From the NCBI RefSeq assembly GCF_002836355.1, contig NZ_PJCA01000027.1, positions 558,281 through 622,280 on the forward strand: a stretch of DNA of 64,000 nt. Direction: 5' to 3'. The DNA comes from Moritella sp. Urea-trap-13. GTDB taxonomy: Bacteria > Pseudomonadota > Gammaproteobacteria > Enterobacterales > Moritellaceae. The position numbers and the translations under genes were made by a program. The notes under the pieces are model-generated. The model had not been told where the DNA came from. It did no database searches and saw only the letters and a program-made list of their open reading frames with translations. Of the stretch, positions 1 through 9,332 are shown one piece after another. Numbering within the stretch: the first letter of the stretch is position 1; each line of letters opens with the position of its first letter.

Positions 1-27
1 TTACAAACAGGTCCATTAACGAAAAAC

Positions 28-1401
28 ATGCGTCACATAGCATCCGATACAGAGATTAAAGCGTCGTTCTGGCGATATGCGATCCCATCGATTGCGGCAA
101 TGCTCGTCAGTGGTCTGTATCAAATTATCGATGGTATTTTTGTCGGTCATTATGTCGGTGTTGAAGGACTTGCGGGGATCAACATGGCGTGGCCGATCAC
201 CTTTGTGGTCTCTGGGCTCGGGATCATGATTGGTATGGGCGGTGGCAGTCTTATTTCGATAAAGCGGGGTGAAGACGATAAGGTTTCAGCGCAACAAGCA
301 TTGAATACCAGTTTTGTATTAATGCTCATATTCGCCATTTTTTCTTCTGCTGGCCTATTACTATGGGGCGCGGACTTACTGCGTGCTCAAGGTGGTGAGG
401 GCACTACTTTTACGCTTGGTTTTGATTACGTTAATGTCTTTGGTTACGGTACTATTGCCACGATTATGGCTGCTGCTATCCCTATGTTAGTGCGCAATGA
501 TGAAAATCCCAACGTGGCGACGGCGTTAATGATCCTTGGCGCGTTATTAAATATTGTGCTCGATTATGTGTTTATTGGTTTGTGGCAGTGGCAACTTGAA
601 GGCGCCGCATTGGCGACGATTATCGCCCAGTCGGTGGTTGCTGTTCTCGGTATTATTTACTTTTTTTCTAAGTACTCAAGTTTAAAATTAGACAGCAGTT
701 TGGTTAAAGTTAACCCACGTATGGCGGCTCGGATTATTAACTTAGGTGCCTCATCATTAGTCATGTATTTGTATACCAGTTTTGTATTTGCACTGCATAA
801 CCGTTTGTTCATGCAATATGGTACATCGGTGACGGTCGGCGCGTTTGCTATTGTCGGTTATATCATGACGCTGTATTACTTGGTTGCGGAAGGTATTGCA
901 GAGGGTATGCAACCGCCAGTAAGTTATTACTTTGGTTCACAGCAATATGAAAATATTAAAAAAATGCTGTTATTGTCGGTAAAAGTAACCGTTATTGCGG
1001 GTGTTAGTTTTATTGTTATTTTAAACGTGATGCCTAATTTGATTATTAGTTTGTTCACCAGCGACTATTTAACCAATGAGAGTGCGGAACTGACTGCAGC
1101 GGCTAAAAATGGCATACACTTGCACCTGTTTGCGATGTTTTTAGATGGTATTATTGTGTTGTCATCAGTGTATTTTATGGCGATAGGCAAGGGCGCAAAA
1201 GCGTTAGCGATATCGGTGGGTAATATGCTCATTCAACTGCCGTTTTTATATTTCTTACCACAATGGTTAGGGGTTGATGGTATCTGGTTAGCCTTACCTT
1301 TATCTAACATTGTGTTGTTTGTTATTGTTGCACCGTTAGTTTGGCACGATATAAAGCAACGAGAAAAGGCATTTGTTATTAGCCCTTGTATGCAGTCTTA
1401 G
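28..1401 (+). CDS. MATE family multidrug/Na+ antiporter
   Basis: Inner-membrane efflux protein of the MATE family (MepA/DinF-like branch), expected to export cationic drugs or metabolites in exchange for Na+ or H+. The 457 residues hold about 12 hydrophobic segments and the typical first-helix stretch around residues 15-45 (FWRYAIPS, then SGLYQIIDGIFVGHYVG), repeated more loosely in the second half. The length is normal for the family. The reading frame stays open to the window edge before this ATG and there is no convincing ribosome site, so the true start could lie upstream of the window. The last 23 bases overlap the convergent RNase Z gene. The substrate cannot be told from sequence. Confidence 0.9.
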   Translation: MRHIASDTEIKASFWRYAIPSIAAMLVSGLYQIIDGIFVGHYVGVEGLAGINMAWPITFVVSGLGIMIGMGGGSLISIKRGEDDKVSAQQALNTSFVLMLIFAIFSSAGLLLWGADLLRAQGGEGTTFTLGFDYVNVFGYGTIATIMAAAIPMLVRNDENPNVATALMILGALLNIVLDYVFIGLWQWQLEGAALATIIAQSVVAVLGIIYFFSKYSSLKLDSSLVKVNPRMAARIINLGASSLVMYLYTSFVFALHNRLFMQYGTSVTVGAFAIVGYIMTLYYLVAEGIAEGMQPPVSYYFGSQQYENIKKMLLLSVKVTVIAGVSFIVILNVMPNLIISLFTSDYLTNESAELTAAAKNGIHLHLFAMFLDGIIVLSSVYFMAIGKGAKALAISVGNMLIQLPFLYFLPQWLGVDGIWLALPLSNIVLFVIVAPLVWHDIKQREKAFVISPCMQS

Positions 1402-2359
1402 TGAGTTGTCCTTGTTTATTTAAGCTATAGCAATCAAGGTCGTTGGCTAAAAAAAGGTTTTTACTATAAACAGTGCGCGCTTCGTTTTCGATATCGAAAA
1501 TTGAAGGGCTGCTGTGTATTGTATTTTGGTAACGCGGGCTAAAGTGGGTCAATACTAAGTTATCGAGTCCGACATCATTGGCAAATTGAGCGACCAGTTT
1601 AGCGTAACAATGCTGAGGGCCTGGACCAACTTTGATGGCTATATCTTGGGTATAGGTGGCTTCATGCACCAGCACGTTGGCTGTTTTAGCGATCTTATTA
1701 AGCAGTGATGGATCATCGTTATCACCAGAGACGATGATGTTACGCGGATTTTGCATCGGTAATAAGTAATCTTGCGCATAAACAATTCGGCCGTTATCGA
1801 GTTGTACATTTAAGCCTTGTTGCAATTCTCCCCACAGTTTGCCGCGTGTGACCTTGTCTTGCGCTAATTTGTCAGTATCGAGCTTATTACTTAATCGGTT
1901 TTCACTAAAGCGATAAGCAAAAGAAGGTACGCGGTGCGAGAGCTGAACGGCTTCGATATCAAACTCAATCGTTAAATCAGCCAGTGAGCAATTGGCATCA
2001 TCAATACGCTTATATTTTAGTTCATAGCTTAAATGCAGATCTGTGGCTGTTTGCATTACTTCGATGAAGGTTTGAATGGCCGCAGGCCCCACAATCCACA
2101 ATGGCTCGGTTCTGCCTGACATTGCTGCACTGGCGAGCAGCCCAGGTAAACCATAACAATGGTCGCCATGCACATGTGTAATAAAGATGGCTTGTAAACG
2201 AGTTAGCGACAGTTTGGTATGCAGTAATTGATGTTGTGTACCTTCACCACAATCAACTAAGCACCATTGCTTAGAATTGGCTCGGCGAATAGCTAAACCA
2301 GATACATTACGATTTTTGGTTGGCATTCCTGCAGAGGTGCCTAAAAATACGATTTCCAT
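1379..2359 (-). CDS. rnz: Ribonuclease Z (ElaC/RNase BN-like)
   Basis: Metallo-beta-lactamase-fold endonuclease that trims tRNA 3' ends or acts as RNase BN in the cytoplasm. It begins MEIVFLGTSAGMPTKNRN, the classical RNase Z amino terminus, and carries the zinc motif HVHGDH followed by GLPGLL. Further metal-ligand regions are visible in SGDN, VHEATY and LTHFSPRY. A longer frame begins at 2410, but the family start is the ATG at 2359, giving 326 residues against about 305 in E. coli. The gene converges on and overlaps the MATE gene by 23 bases. Confidence 0.9.
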   Translation of the reverse strand: MEIVFLGTSAGMPTKNRNVSGLAIRRANSKQWCLVDCGEGTQHQLLHTKLSLTRLQAIFITHVHGDHCYGLPGLLASAAMSGRTEPLWIVGPAAIQTFIEVMQTATDLHLSYELKYKRIDDANCSLADLTIEFDIEAVQLSHRVPSFAYRFSENRLSNKLDTDKLAQDKVTRGKLWGELQQGLNVQLDNGRIVYAQDYLLPMQNPRNIIVSGDNDDPSLLNKIAKTANVLVHEATYTQDIAIKVGPGPQHCYAKLVAQFANDVGLDNLVLTHFSPRYQNTIHSSPSIFDIENEARTVYSKNLFLANDLDCYSLNKQGQLTKTAYKG

Positions 2360-2526
2360 GATGTGCTTCTTTTTTATATTTAATTTAACGGTAATTACAG
2401 ACGATAGCAATGGACATGTTTATTGATTGTTGTTGATATTTAAGTACAAACGGTAGAGGTTAGTCATAATGTAATTGGGTAGGGGTATGCTAGTTTGGAA
2501 TGTATAAAGCAGTGGGTATTAATTGT

Positions 2527-2550
2527 AAGGCGGGCAGCAACACCCGCCTT
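2527..2550 (-). terminator. Stem-loop after adenosine deaminase gene
   Basis: A perfect 8-bp inverted repeat, AAGGCGGG and CCCGCCTT around an 8-base loop, lies 17 bases past the add stop. The following tract is not T-rich on either strand, so this is a probable but not textbook rho-independent terminator. Confidence 0.6.
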
Positions 2551-2567
2551 GTTATTACACGCTACTA

Positions 2568-3563
2568 TTATTCAGCAAACGTTGATAAATGCTGTTTTAC
2601 TTCGTCAGATGCGAACGCATGTTGAATGCTGATTTTGTAAATATTGAAGTAGTCTTCACGGCTTAAATTAAACTCTTCCATCACTTTACGCACTTCATCT
2701 GTCATCGTGGTATTTGATACTGTACGGTTATCGGTATTAATAGTGATTTGAATACCGTCGTGGTAGAAGGCTTTGACAGGATGACTTGCTAAGTTTTCAA
2801 CCGCTTTAGTTTGTACATTACTGCTTGGGCAGGTTTCTAAGGCTATATTTTGGTTCTTAACCAAATCGTAAGCATCTTCATGGCCAGTGATATGAATACC
2901 ATGACCAACACGCTCGGCGCCTAATAATGATACTGCATCAAATACGTTTTGACCGACACCTTGTTCACCAGCATGAATGGTTACACGGTAACCTTTTTCA
3001 ATGGCGTATTGTGCGTAAGGTACAAATTCAGCGCAGAAACCTGGTGCTTCACCACCGGCTAAATCGAACGCCACAATACCCTTGTTTAAGTGCTTAGCCG
3101 CGGTATCCAATACTTCTTTAATTCTATCTTTTGGCATGTGGCGTAAGATAGATAAAATGTAGTTACCTTTGATGTCATACATTGCTTCTGCACGTTTCAT
3201 CCCCGCTACAACACTATCAAATACTTGCTCAAGAGTCAGACCTTGCTCAAGGTGCAGCATTGGACCAAAACGTAGTTCTAGGTATTTTACGTTTTCTTGT
3301 GCTGCATCTTCAAATACTTCGAAAGAGATGCGCTCGATACCTTCTGCTGTTTGCATCACTGATAATGGTAAATCAAAGCGTTGTAGATACTCACCAAGGT
3401 CTGTACATGTTTCAGGGGCGATCATTAAGGTTCTGATTTCTTCAATGTCATTACTTGGCAGGGTAATGTTTTGTTCAGCAGCAAGTGCAATGATCGTTTC
3501 TGGGCGAACGCTGCCGTCTAAATGGCAATGTAAGTCAATCTTCGGCAAGTTAAAGTAATTCAT
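2568..3563 (-). CDS. add: Adenosine deaminase
   Basis: Hydrolyses adenosine or deoxyadenosine to inosine in purine salvage. The protein shows the amidohydrolase metal motif HCHLDGS near residue 12, the TIHAGE segment, the substrate motif VGHGIH, and the metal-binding [12 protein letters not shown] near residue 275. At 331 residues it matches bacterial Add (about 333). It is transcribed alone on the minus strand, and the stem-loop at 2527-2550 closes the transcript. It was told apart from adenine deaminase by overall resemblance to enterobacterial Add, so the substrate call is good but not certain. Confidence 0.93.
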   Translation of the reverse strand: MNYFNLPKIDLHCHLDGSVRPETIIALAAEQNITLPSNDIEEIRTLMIAPETCTDLGEYLQRFDLPLSVMQTAEGIERISFEVFEDAAQENVKYLELRFGPMLHLEQGLTLEQVFDSVVAGMKRAEAMYDIKGNYILSILRHMPKDRIKEVLDTAAKHLNKGIVAFDLAGGEAPGFCAEFVPYAQYAIEKGYRVTIHAGEQGVGQNVFDAVSLLGAERVGHGIHITGHEDAYDLVKNQNIALETCPSSNVQTKAVENLASHPVKAFYHDGIQITINTDNRTVSNTTMTDEVRKVMEEFNLSREDYFNIYKISIQHAFASDEVKQHLSTFAE

Positions 3564-3647
3564 GAGTCTCTACCTTTATCTATTATTTTAGGTTTTAAAG
3601 TTACAGACTTCATAATCAAGAATTTAAGGGTCTTGGTAGAAACTCCC

Positions 3648-3688
3648 AAACCATATTATTGGGATTATACGAAGTAATTTAACGGCGT
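3648..3688 (+). promoter_or_regulatory. Copy 1 of a 40-bp element before the LolA-like gene
   Basis: About 40 bases that recur in similar form at 9245-9283. Both copies hold AAACCATAT, then TTGGG, TATACGAAGT and ATTTA followed by CGG. This copy sits about 160 bases before the LolA-like gene. It is probably a promoter or operator. The function is inferred only from the repetition and the intergenic position. Confidence 0.45.
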
Positions 3689-3849
3689 AGTTTAGCAGCC
3701 TGATTTAAACACTGCAATTCGCTTCGATGAGTAGGTTAACAATACCGCTATATAAGCCATCATCGCCTGCTACATTTAGGATACTTTGTTTCATCAAGAT
3801 GTTGGCTATACTTATAAATCTGGTTGTACAGAGCCGTTTAGGAATTCCT

Positions 3850-4632
3850 ATGTATAAACGATTTGTTTATCTTGTTATCGCTATTTCTTCATATTTTACC
3901 TTGGTCAATGCAAGTGAAACTCCAGCGGATGTTTTACCTTCCGTGCCGTCTGCACAACAAATCATAAAATCTGCAATGGACTTTTGGCGAGGTGATAATT
4001 CTATGTCTAAAATGACCATGATTATCCATCGCGCTGATTGGCAACGTGAAATGACCATGTTGGCCTGGACGTTAGGTGATAAAAAATCATTAGTGCGTAT
4101 TGAGTCACCTCATAAAGATAAAGGTAGCGCTACGTTAACGAATGATAATCAGATGTGGACCTTTTCACCGAAAATAAATCGTGTTATTCGTATTCCTTCT
4201 TCAATGATGAGCCAGTCATGGATGGGGGGCGATTTTTCAAATAATGATATCAGTAAATCAACCGATGTGATTGACAATTATCAACATTTGTTAACAGAAA
4301 TAGCCATGATAGATGGGCATAAAGTGTATACCATCACGTCTATCCCTCATGATGATGCGCCCGTGGTTTGGGGTAAGGAAGTGTTTAAAGTCAGAGATGA
4401 TTATGTGTTACTTGAAGAGCAGTTTTGGGATCAAGATGACAGACTTGTCAAAACCTTAAAAACCACTGAAATTAAAACCTTTGATGGTCGCCCTGTCGCC
4501 AGCAAAATGCGGATGTTTAAAGCCGATAATACGGATGAATGGACGGAGATTATTACGCTGGATATCAAGTTTAATATTGATATCAGTGCGGGCATGTTTA
4601 CCTTGTCAAATTTAAGGAATCCACGCCAATGA
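3850..4632 (+). CDS. LolA-like outer-membrane lipoprotein-sorting family protein
   Basis: Probable periplasmic carrier of the COG2834 LolA-like family, which shuttles lipid or lipoprotein across the periplasm. The ATG at 3850 has an AGGA site and begins a clear signal peptide (MYKRFVYLVIAISSYFTLVNA). An in-frame extension to 3727 would bury that peptide. The mature part holds features of this family: RADWQREMTM, a WTFSP segment, and SQSWMGGDFSNND. It is 260 residues long. Its stop overlaps the next permease start by 4 bases, so it is the first gene of a five-gene operon. It is not the housekeeping LolA, and the cargo is unknown. Confidence 0.82.
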   Translation: MYKRFVYLVIAISSYFTLVNASETPADVLPSVPSAQQIIKSAMDFWRGDNSMSKMTMIIHRADWQREMTMLAWTLGDKKSLVRIESPHKDKGSATLTNDNQMWTFSPKINRVIRIPSSMMSQSWMGGDFSNNDISKSTDVIDNYQHLLTEIAMIDGHKVYTITSIPHDDAPVVWGKEVFKVRDDYVLLEEQFWDQDDRLVKTLKTTEIKTFDGRPVASKMRMFKADNTDEWTEIITLDIKFNIDISAGMFTLSNLRNPRQ

Positions 4633-5870
4633 TATTGACGTTTGCTTGGCGAAATTTATGGCGTCATAAAACCCGTACTTGGTTAACGATCTCCGCGATG
4701 GTTTTTTCAAATGTGTTACTGGTATTTATGTTTTCGCTGCAATCGGGTACCTATAATATGATGATAAACAATTCATTGGATGTGTTTAGTGGCCATTTAC
4801 AACTTCAAGATCGACGTTATCTCGATCAGCCTAAGCAGCGTTATGATATTAATCATGTGAGCCAATTGGCCATGCAAATTCGTCAAGCGTTATCATCTGA
4901 TGCGGTGAGTATACGTGGTAGCGCATTTTCGTTGTTATCGAGTGAATCCCGTTCTTTTGGTGCTCAAGTTATAGGTGTACAGCCTGCCTTTGATCAATAT
5001 ACCTCAACAATATCGGGAGTCGTTAAGCAGGGGCGTTATTTAACCTCGAGTGATACTGATGCTATTATTTTAGGGCGTATTTTAGCCAAAAACCTTAAAT
5101 TGACGGTCGGTGATACAGTGACATTGTTGGGCTCTGATCGAGAAGGTTCTATCGCTGCAGGCGTTGTTACTGTGGTTGGTATCTTTAGCTCGGGAATGCC
5201 AGCGTTAGACCGTAATATCGCGCAAATATCATTACCCTATTTTCAATCGCTTTTTTATAGTGAAAACAGGGCTAACTACATAGTGATCAAGACAGCAGAT
5301 CCTTTAGCACTTAGCCATGCCAAAAATATAATTGCTCCTTTGCTTGATGCGATAGCGACAAAAGACCCTCAGCAGCAACTGGTATTACGGGATTGGGATG
5401 CACTGCAACCGGGTATCAAGCAAGCCATTCAAGCCGATATTGGTGGGGCTATCTTTATGTATTTCATCTTGATTTTATTGGTTTCCTTTTCGGTCATGAA
5501 TACCCAGTTGATGTCTGTGCTAGAGCGTACTCGTGAGTTTGGCACTATGATGGCGCTAGGGTTAAGACCGTCCAATATTAGCCGCTTAATTATGTTGGAA
5601 ACCAGTGTGATGGCGCTGATTGGTTTGGTGCTTGGCGTGGCGATTGGTATGGCTATTACGGTCTACTTGTATTTCAATGGATTGACCTATGAAGGCATGG
5701 AAGAGATGACGGAAAAATTCAATATGGCAGATAGAATTTATCCGCAGATCTCCTTGTTCGGTGCTTTTGCTGGTCCATTAGTGGTGATGCTTTTCTCATG
5801 CTTTGCCACCCTATATCCAGTATGGAAGATCCGCCGGTTAACAGCGCTTAATGCGATGAGGGCTGTGTAA
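4629..5870 (+). CDS. FtsX/MacB-type ABC transporter permease (1)
   Basis: Inner-membrane permease with the FtsX/LolE layout: one amino-terminal helix (after TFAWRNLWRHKTRTWLTISA), a periplasmic domain of about 230 residues, then three carboxy-terminal helices. The conserved cytoplasmic stretch RTREFGTMMALGLRPSNISR (about residues 300-319) probably contacts the ATPase. It is 413 residues, typical of LolC/E. The start overlaps the LolA-like gene (ATGA), and the stop overlaps the next permease by one base, so the genes are translationally coupled. The pair probably forms a heterodimer with the permease at 5870. Confidence 0.88.
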   Translation: MILTFAWRNLWRHKTRTWLTISAMVFSNVLLVFMFSLQSGTYNMMINNSLDVFSGHLQLQDRRYLDQPKQRYDINHVSQLAMQIRQALSSDAVSIRGSAFSLLSSESRSFGAQVIGVQPAFDQYTSTISGVVKQGRYLTSSDTDAIILGRILAKNLKLTVGDTVTLLGSDREGSIAAGVVTVVGIFSSGMPALDRNIAQISLPYFQSLFYSENRANYIVIKTADPLALSHAKNIIAPLLDAIATKDPQQQLVLRDWDALQPGIKQAIQADIGGAIFMYFILILLVSFSVMNTQLMSVLERTREFGTMMALGLRPSNISRLIMLETSVMALIGLVLGVAIGMAITVYLYFNGLTYEGMEEMTEKFNMADRIYPQISLFGAFAGPLVVMLFSCFATLYPVWKIRRLTALNAMRAV

Positions 5871-7117
5871 TGCCATTAGCCGCAATCGGTGGATTTAAAT
5901 TAGCCTGGCGTAATCTATGGCGTAACTATCGCCGCACATTAATTATGTTAGTTGCGATTGTTGTGGCTGTTTGGGCGATGATATTTATGACCGCATTGAT
6001 GCGAGGGATGACTAATGACATGGTTGTATCTGGCTTAAAAGCGCTGCCAGGTTTTGTGCAAGTGCATCACAGTGCATATCGAGATGACCCGAGCGTGGTT
6101 AACAGTTTTGCTATGCCTGATGCTGCGTTTAGAAAGGCGATGTCGGCGTTACCTGTCACCGATTGGGCGGTGAGGATAAAAGTGCCCGCTGTGATCGCCA
6201 GTGAGCGAGATACTCGTGGTGTGACCTTACTGGGTATTGATGCGGACAAAGAACAGGCTTTTGGTTTTACCAAAGAACAAATAATCGCTGGCCATTATTT
6301 GGCAGAGCCAACAGCACAAGAACAGGATCGAAAGGGTATTGTTATTGGTCAAAAATTGCTTGAAAAACTGGAAACCAAACTCGGCCGCCGTATTGTGATC
6401 ATGTCACAAGATCCGGATAACAACCTTGTCGATCGAGGTTTTATTATTAGCGGTATTTATAGCTCGAGCATACCGGGTTTTGAAGAGCATCATGTGTACG
6501 CAGATAGACAGTATATCGAAAAGATGTTGCATATCCCCAATCAGATCTCAGAGATCTCGATTCTTGGCTCGAACTATCATGATGTTACGGCGTTAACTGC
6601 CTATGTAAAAAGCCATGCCCCTATATCGTTGGAAACGCTCAATTGGTTAGAGCTTGATACCTATTTAAGTATGATGTCTAAGGTCATGGACAGTTATGCA
6701 TTAGTGTGGATATTGGTGATATTTTTAGCGCTTTCGTTTGGTCTTATCAATACTTTGATGATGGCCGTATTTGAGCGTATCCGTGAGATTGGTTTAATGC
6801 GAGCGTTGGGAATGCGCGGTACCGGTATTATTAAAATACTGCTGTTGGAGTCATCTATGCTATTGGTATTGGGGCTAATAATTGGTAATGCGTTGTCTTT
6901 ATTGATGCTGTATTTGATTCGCGATGGTATCGACCTTTCGGCTGTGGCTGATGGCATGGCTATGTTTGGTTATGGCGCTGTGTTACATGCACAATTTATT
7001 TTTTCCGATATGTTACTGGCAAACGGTGTGGTTATTACGCTGGGCTTACTAATTTGTTTGTATCCAGCGTGGAAAGCGTCTCGGTATGACCCCGTTGTCG
7101 CGTTAAATAAATATTGA
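5870..7117 (+). CDS. FtsX/MacB-type ABC transporter permease (2)
   Basis: Second permease of the same transporter, with the same plan: helix 1 following LAWRNLWRNYRRTLIML, a large extracytoplasmic domain, and three helices at the end. It has the coupling segment RIREIGLMRALGMRG. It is 415 residues and clearly paralogous to the gene before it. It starts in the TAATG junction with that gene. Its last codons are duplicated twice in the following spacer (see repeat at 7097-7161). Membership of the Lol/MacB exporter class is secure, but the substrate is not. Confidence 0.88.
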   Translation: MPLAAIGGFKLAWRNLWRNYRRTLIMLVAIVVAVWAMIFMTALMRGMTNDMVVSGLKALPGFVQVHHSAYRDDPSVVNSFAMPDAAFRKAMSALPVTDWAVRIKVPAVIASERDTRGVTLLGIDADKEQAFGFTKEQIIAGHYLAEPTAQEQDRKGIVIGQKLLEKLETKLGRRIVIMSQDPDNNLVDRGFIISGIYSSSIPGFEEHHVYADRQYIEKMLHIPNQISEISILGSNYHDVTALTAYVKSHAPISLETLNWLELDTYLSMMSKVMDSYALVWILVIFLALSFGLINTLMMAVFERIREIGLMRALGMRGTGIIKILLLESSMLLVLGLIIGNALSLLMLYLIRDGIDLSAVADGMAMFGYGAVLHAQFIFSDMLLANGVVITLGLLICLYPAWKASRYDPVVALNKY

Positions 7118-7161
7118 TGTTGCATTAAATAAATATGATGTCGCGTTAACTAAATATTGAA
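7097..7161 (+). repeat. Three tandem 21-22 bp copies of the permease gene 3' end
   Basis: The last codons of the second permease (7097-7118) are repeated imperfectly at 7119-7139 and 7140-7161. Each unit contains CGTTAAATAAATATTGA or a close variant. It lies between two operon genes whose other junctions overlap, so it looks like slippage that opened an 81-base gap before the ATPase gene. Confidence 0.75.
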
Positions 7162-7198
7162 CAGGCAATAATTTATTGCCAATAAGGTTGAGGGCGCG

Positions 7199-7900
7199 AT
7201 GAGCAATATCATATGTAGAAATGTATGTAAGACTTTTATTCAAGGTGAGAGTGAAATAAAAGGCTTAGACAATATCCAGCTGACTATCGAAAAAGGTGAT
7301 TTTTTATGTTTATCAGGACCTTCTGGCTCGGGTAAAACAACATTATTAAATACTTTAGGTGGCTTACTTACGCCAGATAGCGGAGAAGTGTTTATTGATC
7401 AGCTGGATATTATGCAGCTTGATAATAACGCGTTAGCAGACTTACGCTTGGAGAAAATAGGTTTTGTGTTTCAAGCTTATAATTTAATTCCGGTGCTGAG
7501 TGCGGTTGAGAATGTTGAGTTTGTAATGCAGGTTCAAGGCGTGCCAGCCAAAGAGCGTCGAGCCAAAGCCATTGCTATTTTAACTGAGGTCGGTTTGGCG
7601 GATATGGTCAATCGCCGTCCGTCTGAGCTATCTGGTGGTCAGCAGCAGCGTGTTGCCGTTGCGCGTGCGATTGTGAGTAATCCAGCGATGATTTTAGCGG
7701 ATGAACCGACCGCAAATTTAGATTCTAAATCGGCGATTGCATTAATGGCGCTGCTGGTGCGTTTAAATCAGAAACATGAGGTGACGCTTGTTTTAGCTAC
7801 TCACGATGCGAGAGTGATGGATTATGCACCCCGCCAAATAAAAATGGAAGATGGCCGTATCATGCAAGATTATCGCACTGATACGAAGCCAATTCAGTGA
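7199..7900 (+). CDS. ABC transporter ATPase, LolD/MacB type
   Basis: Cytoplasmic ATPase that should power the two FtsX-type permeases upstream. Visible motifs are Walker A GPSGSGKTT (about residues 39-47), Q-loop VFQAYNLIPVLSAVENV, signature LSGGQQQRVAVARA, Walker B MILADEPTANLDS and the switch ATHD. It is 233 residues, the size of LolD. The start follows an 81-base spacer made partly of repeats, and its stop overlaps the next gene by four bases (GTGA). Family assignment is firm, while the physiological name lolD should not be used because the set has an extra outer-membrane protein. Confidence 0.9.
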   Translation: MSNIICRNVCKTFIQGESEIKGLDNIQLTIEKGDFLCLSGPSGSGKTTLLNTLGGLLTPDSGEVFIDQLDIMQLDNNALADLRLEKIGFVFQAYNLIPVLSAVENVEFVMQVQGVPAKERRAKAIAILTEVGLADMVNRRPSELSGGQQQRVAVARAIVSNPAMILADEPTANLDSKSAIALMALLVRLNQKHEVTLVLATHDARVMDYAPRQIKMEDGRIMQDYRTDTKPIQ

Positions 7901-9189
7901 AAGGCTTGCAGTTAATATTACAGCTTACCGGTTTTACCGTGATTTTAAATTTTTCGGTTTATGCAAACGACAGTGCACTGGTGTCGACGCTAGCGGAGCA
8001 TGTTGAAGTGCAAGGGCATTTGAAATTTAGCGGCGCGTTATCAGATACCGATAAAACCAGTGTCTATGATGCAATTGGTTACTCTGAACTAAAAGATGCC
8101 GACAGTGATGCAAGGTTCAACATCGATGGGTATTGGGGACCATGGCAGATGGAACTCGATTATCAATTGTTGCTGACTTACGGTGATATACAAGCATTGC
8201 GTCATGCGCCGCTTGGTGTTTATTTGGGGAGCAAACCGATCAATGATGATAAGCGTTTGTTTAATTTAACCCAGACCTTTGTTGATGATGAGAAACTTGC
8301 TTTAACGCAGCGCTTAGATAGAGTCAGTGTTAATTACAGCAAAGATGCGCTGGTATTAAAAATAGGGCGGCAAGCGATTAGTTGGGGTAATGGATTAGTG
8401 TATACGCCGATGGATCTATTCAACCCGTTTGATCCGGCTCTGATTGATACTGAATATAAAACTGGTGACGACATGGTTTACAGTCAGTACCTGTTTGATA
8501 GCGGCAATGACGTGCAGTTGGTATGGGTTGTACGAAGAGATGAACATGGCAATGTCACCGACGATGTTGATTCGAGTGCGATTAAATATCATTTTTTTCA
8601 AGCGCAATCTGAATGGGATCTATTAATCGCTAATCATTATCGCGATCAAATTGTGGCAATTAGCAATGTCACTAATGTGGCAGGCACAGTATTAAGTAGT
8701 GATGTGGTTTACACGTATCTGGATACTGACAATGTCGTGAGTGCAGTACTAAACGCATCTTATTCTTGGGTTTTATTGGATAAAAATATGTTTGCTTTTG
8801 TGGAGTATTTTTATAATGGCTTTGGTCAAAAAAACGGTGATTACAGTCCAGGTGCATTGGCGGGTAATCCTGCATTGTGGCAACGGCTTGAACGCGGTGA
8901 GCTTTATACGTTAGGACAACGATACGTCACCACATCAGTGAATATTGAAATGACGCCACTGTGGATGTTTACCCCGAATGTACTTATTAATTTGTCTGAT
9001 ACTTCAGCGTTGCTGCAACTGATTAGTTCACACAATCTCACTCAAAATACCCAGTTAACAATGGTATTTAGTGTACCAATTGGCCCTGATGGCACTGAAT
9101 ACGGTGGCGTGACGGTAACTCAATATGGAGAACCGAAATATTTGTCAACTGAATGGACTTTTTTTGCTGAATTAGCGTGGTATTTTTAA
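7897..9189 (+). CDS. Outer-membrane beta-barrel protein of the ABC operon
   Basis: Translated from a GTG that overlaps the ATPase stop. The first 23 residues form a signal peptide ending near VYAND. The rest is rich in alternating aromatic/polar strands, ends in a terminal aromatic (ELAWYF), and has the segment KIGRQAISWGNGLVYTPMDL followed by FNPFDP, reminiscent of DUF1302-like porins. It is 430 residues. Translational coupling to the ATPase argues that it is the outer-membrane end of the same pathway. The barrel call is good, the exact family less so, and the cargo is unknown. Confidence 0.75.
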   Translation: MKGLQLILQLTGFTVILNFSVYANDSALVSTLAEHVEVQGHLKFSGALSDTDKTSVYDAIGYSELKDADSDARFNIDGYWGPWQMELDYQLLLTYGDIQALRHAPLGVYLGSKPINDDKRLFNLTQTFVDDEKLALTQRLDRVSVNYSKDALVLKIGRQAISWGNGLVYTPMDLFNPFDPALIDTEYKTGDDMVYSQYLFDSGNDVQLVWVVRRDEHGNVTDDVDSSAIKYHFFQAQSEWDLLIANHYRDQIVAISNVTNVAGTVLSSDVVYTYLDTDNVVSAVLNASYSWVLLDKNMFAFVEYFYNGFGQKNGDYSPGALAGNPALWQRLERGELYTLGQRYVTTSVNIEMTPLWMFTPNVLINLSDTSALLQLISSHNLTQNTQLTMVFSVPIGPDGTEYGGVTVTQYGEPKYLSTEWTFFAELAWYF

Positions 9190-9244
9190 CTTTTAAGAGA
9201 CCAATTTCGTCGTCAAAAACTTGAGGAACTTGATGGCAACGATT

Positions 9245-9283
9245 AAACCATATGGTTGGGGTATACGAAGTGATTTACGGTGT
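9245..9283 (+). promoter_or_regulatory. Copy 2 of the 40-bp element
   Basis: Second copy of the element at 3648-3688 with a few substitutions and two single-base gaps. It lies about 50 bases before the start of the gene at 9333, immediately after the five-gene operon. A shared promoter or operator is likely, since TTTACGG is followed by an AT-rich TATTAT stretch. Confidence 0.45.
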
Positions 9284-9332
9284 TATTATGTTAATTCGCG
9301 AAAGAATTATTTAGTGTTGCATAAGGCTTTAT

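Noticed and set aside
3169-3558. 129-codon open frame on the plus strand across adenosine deaminase
   Set aside because: Antisense shadow of a well-supported gene, with Ser/Arg-rich composition and no ribosome site.
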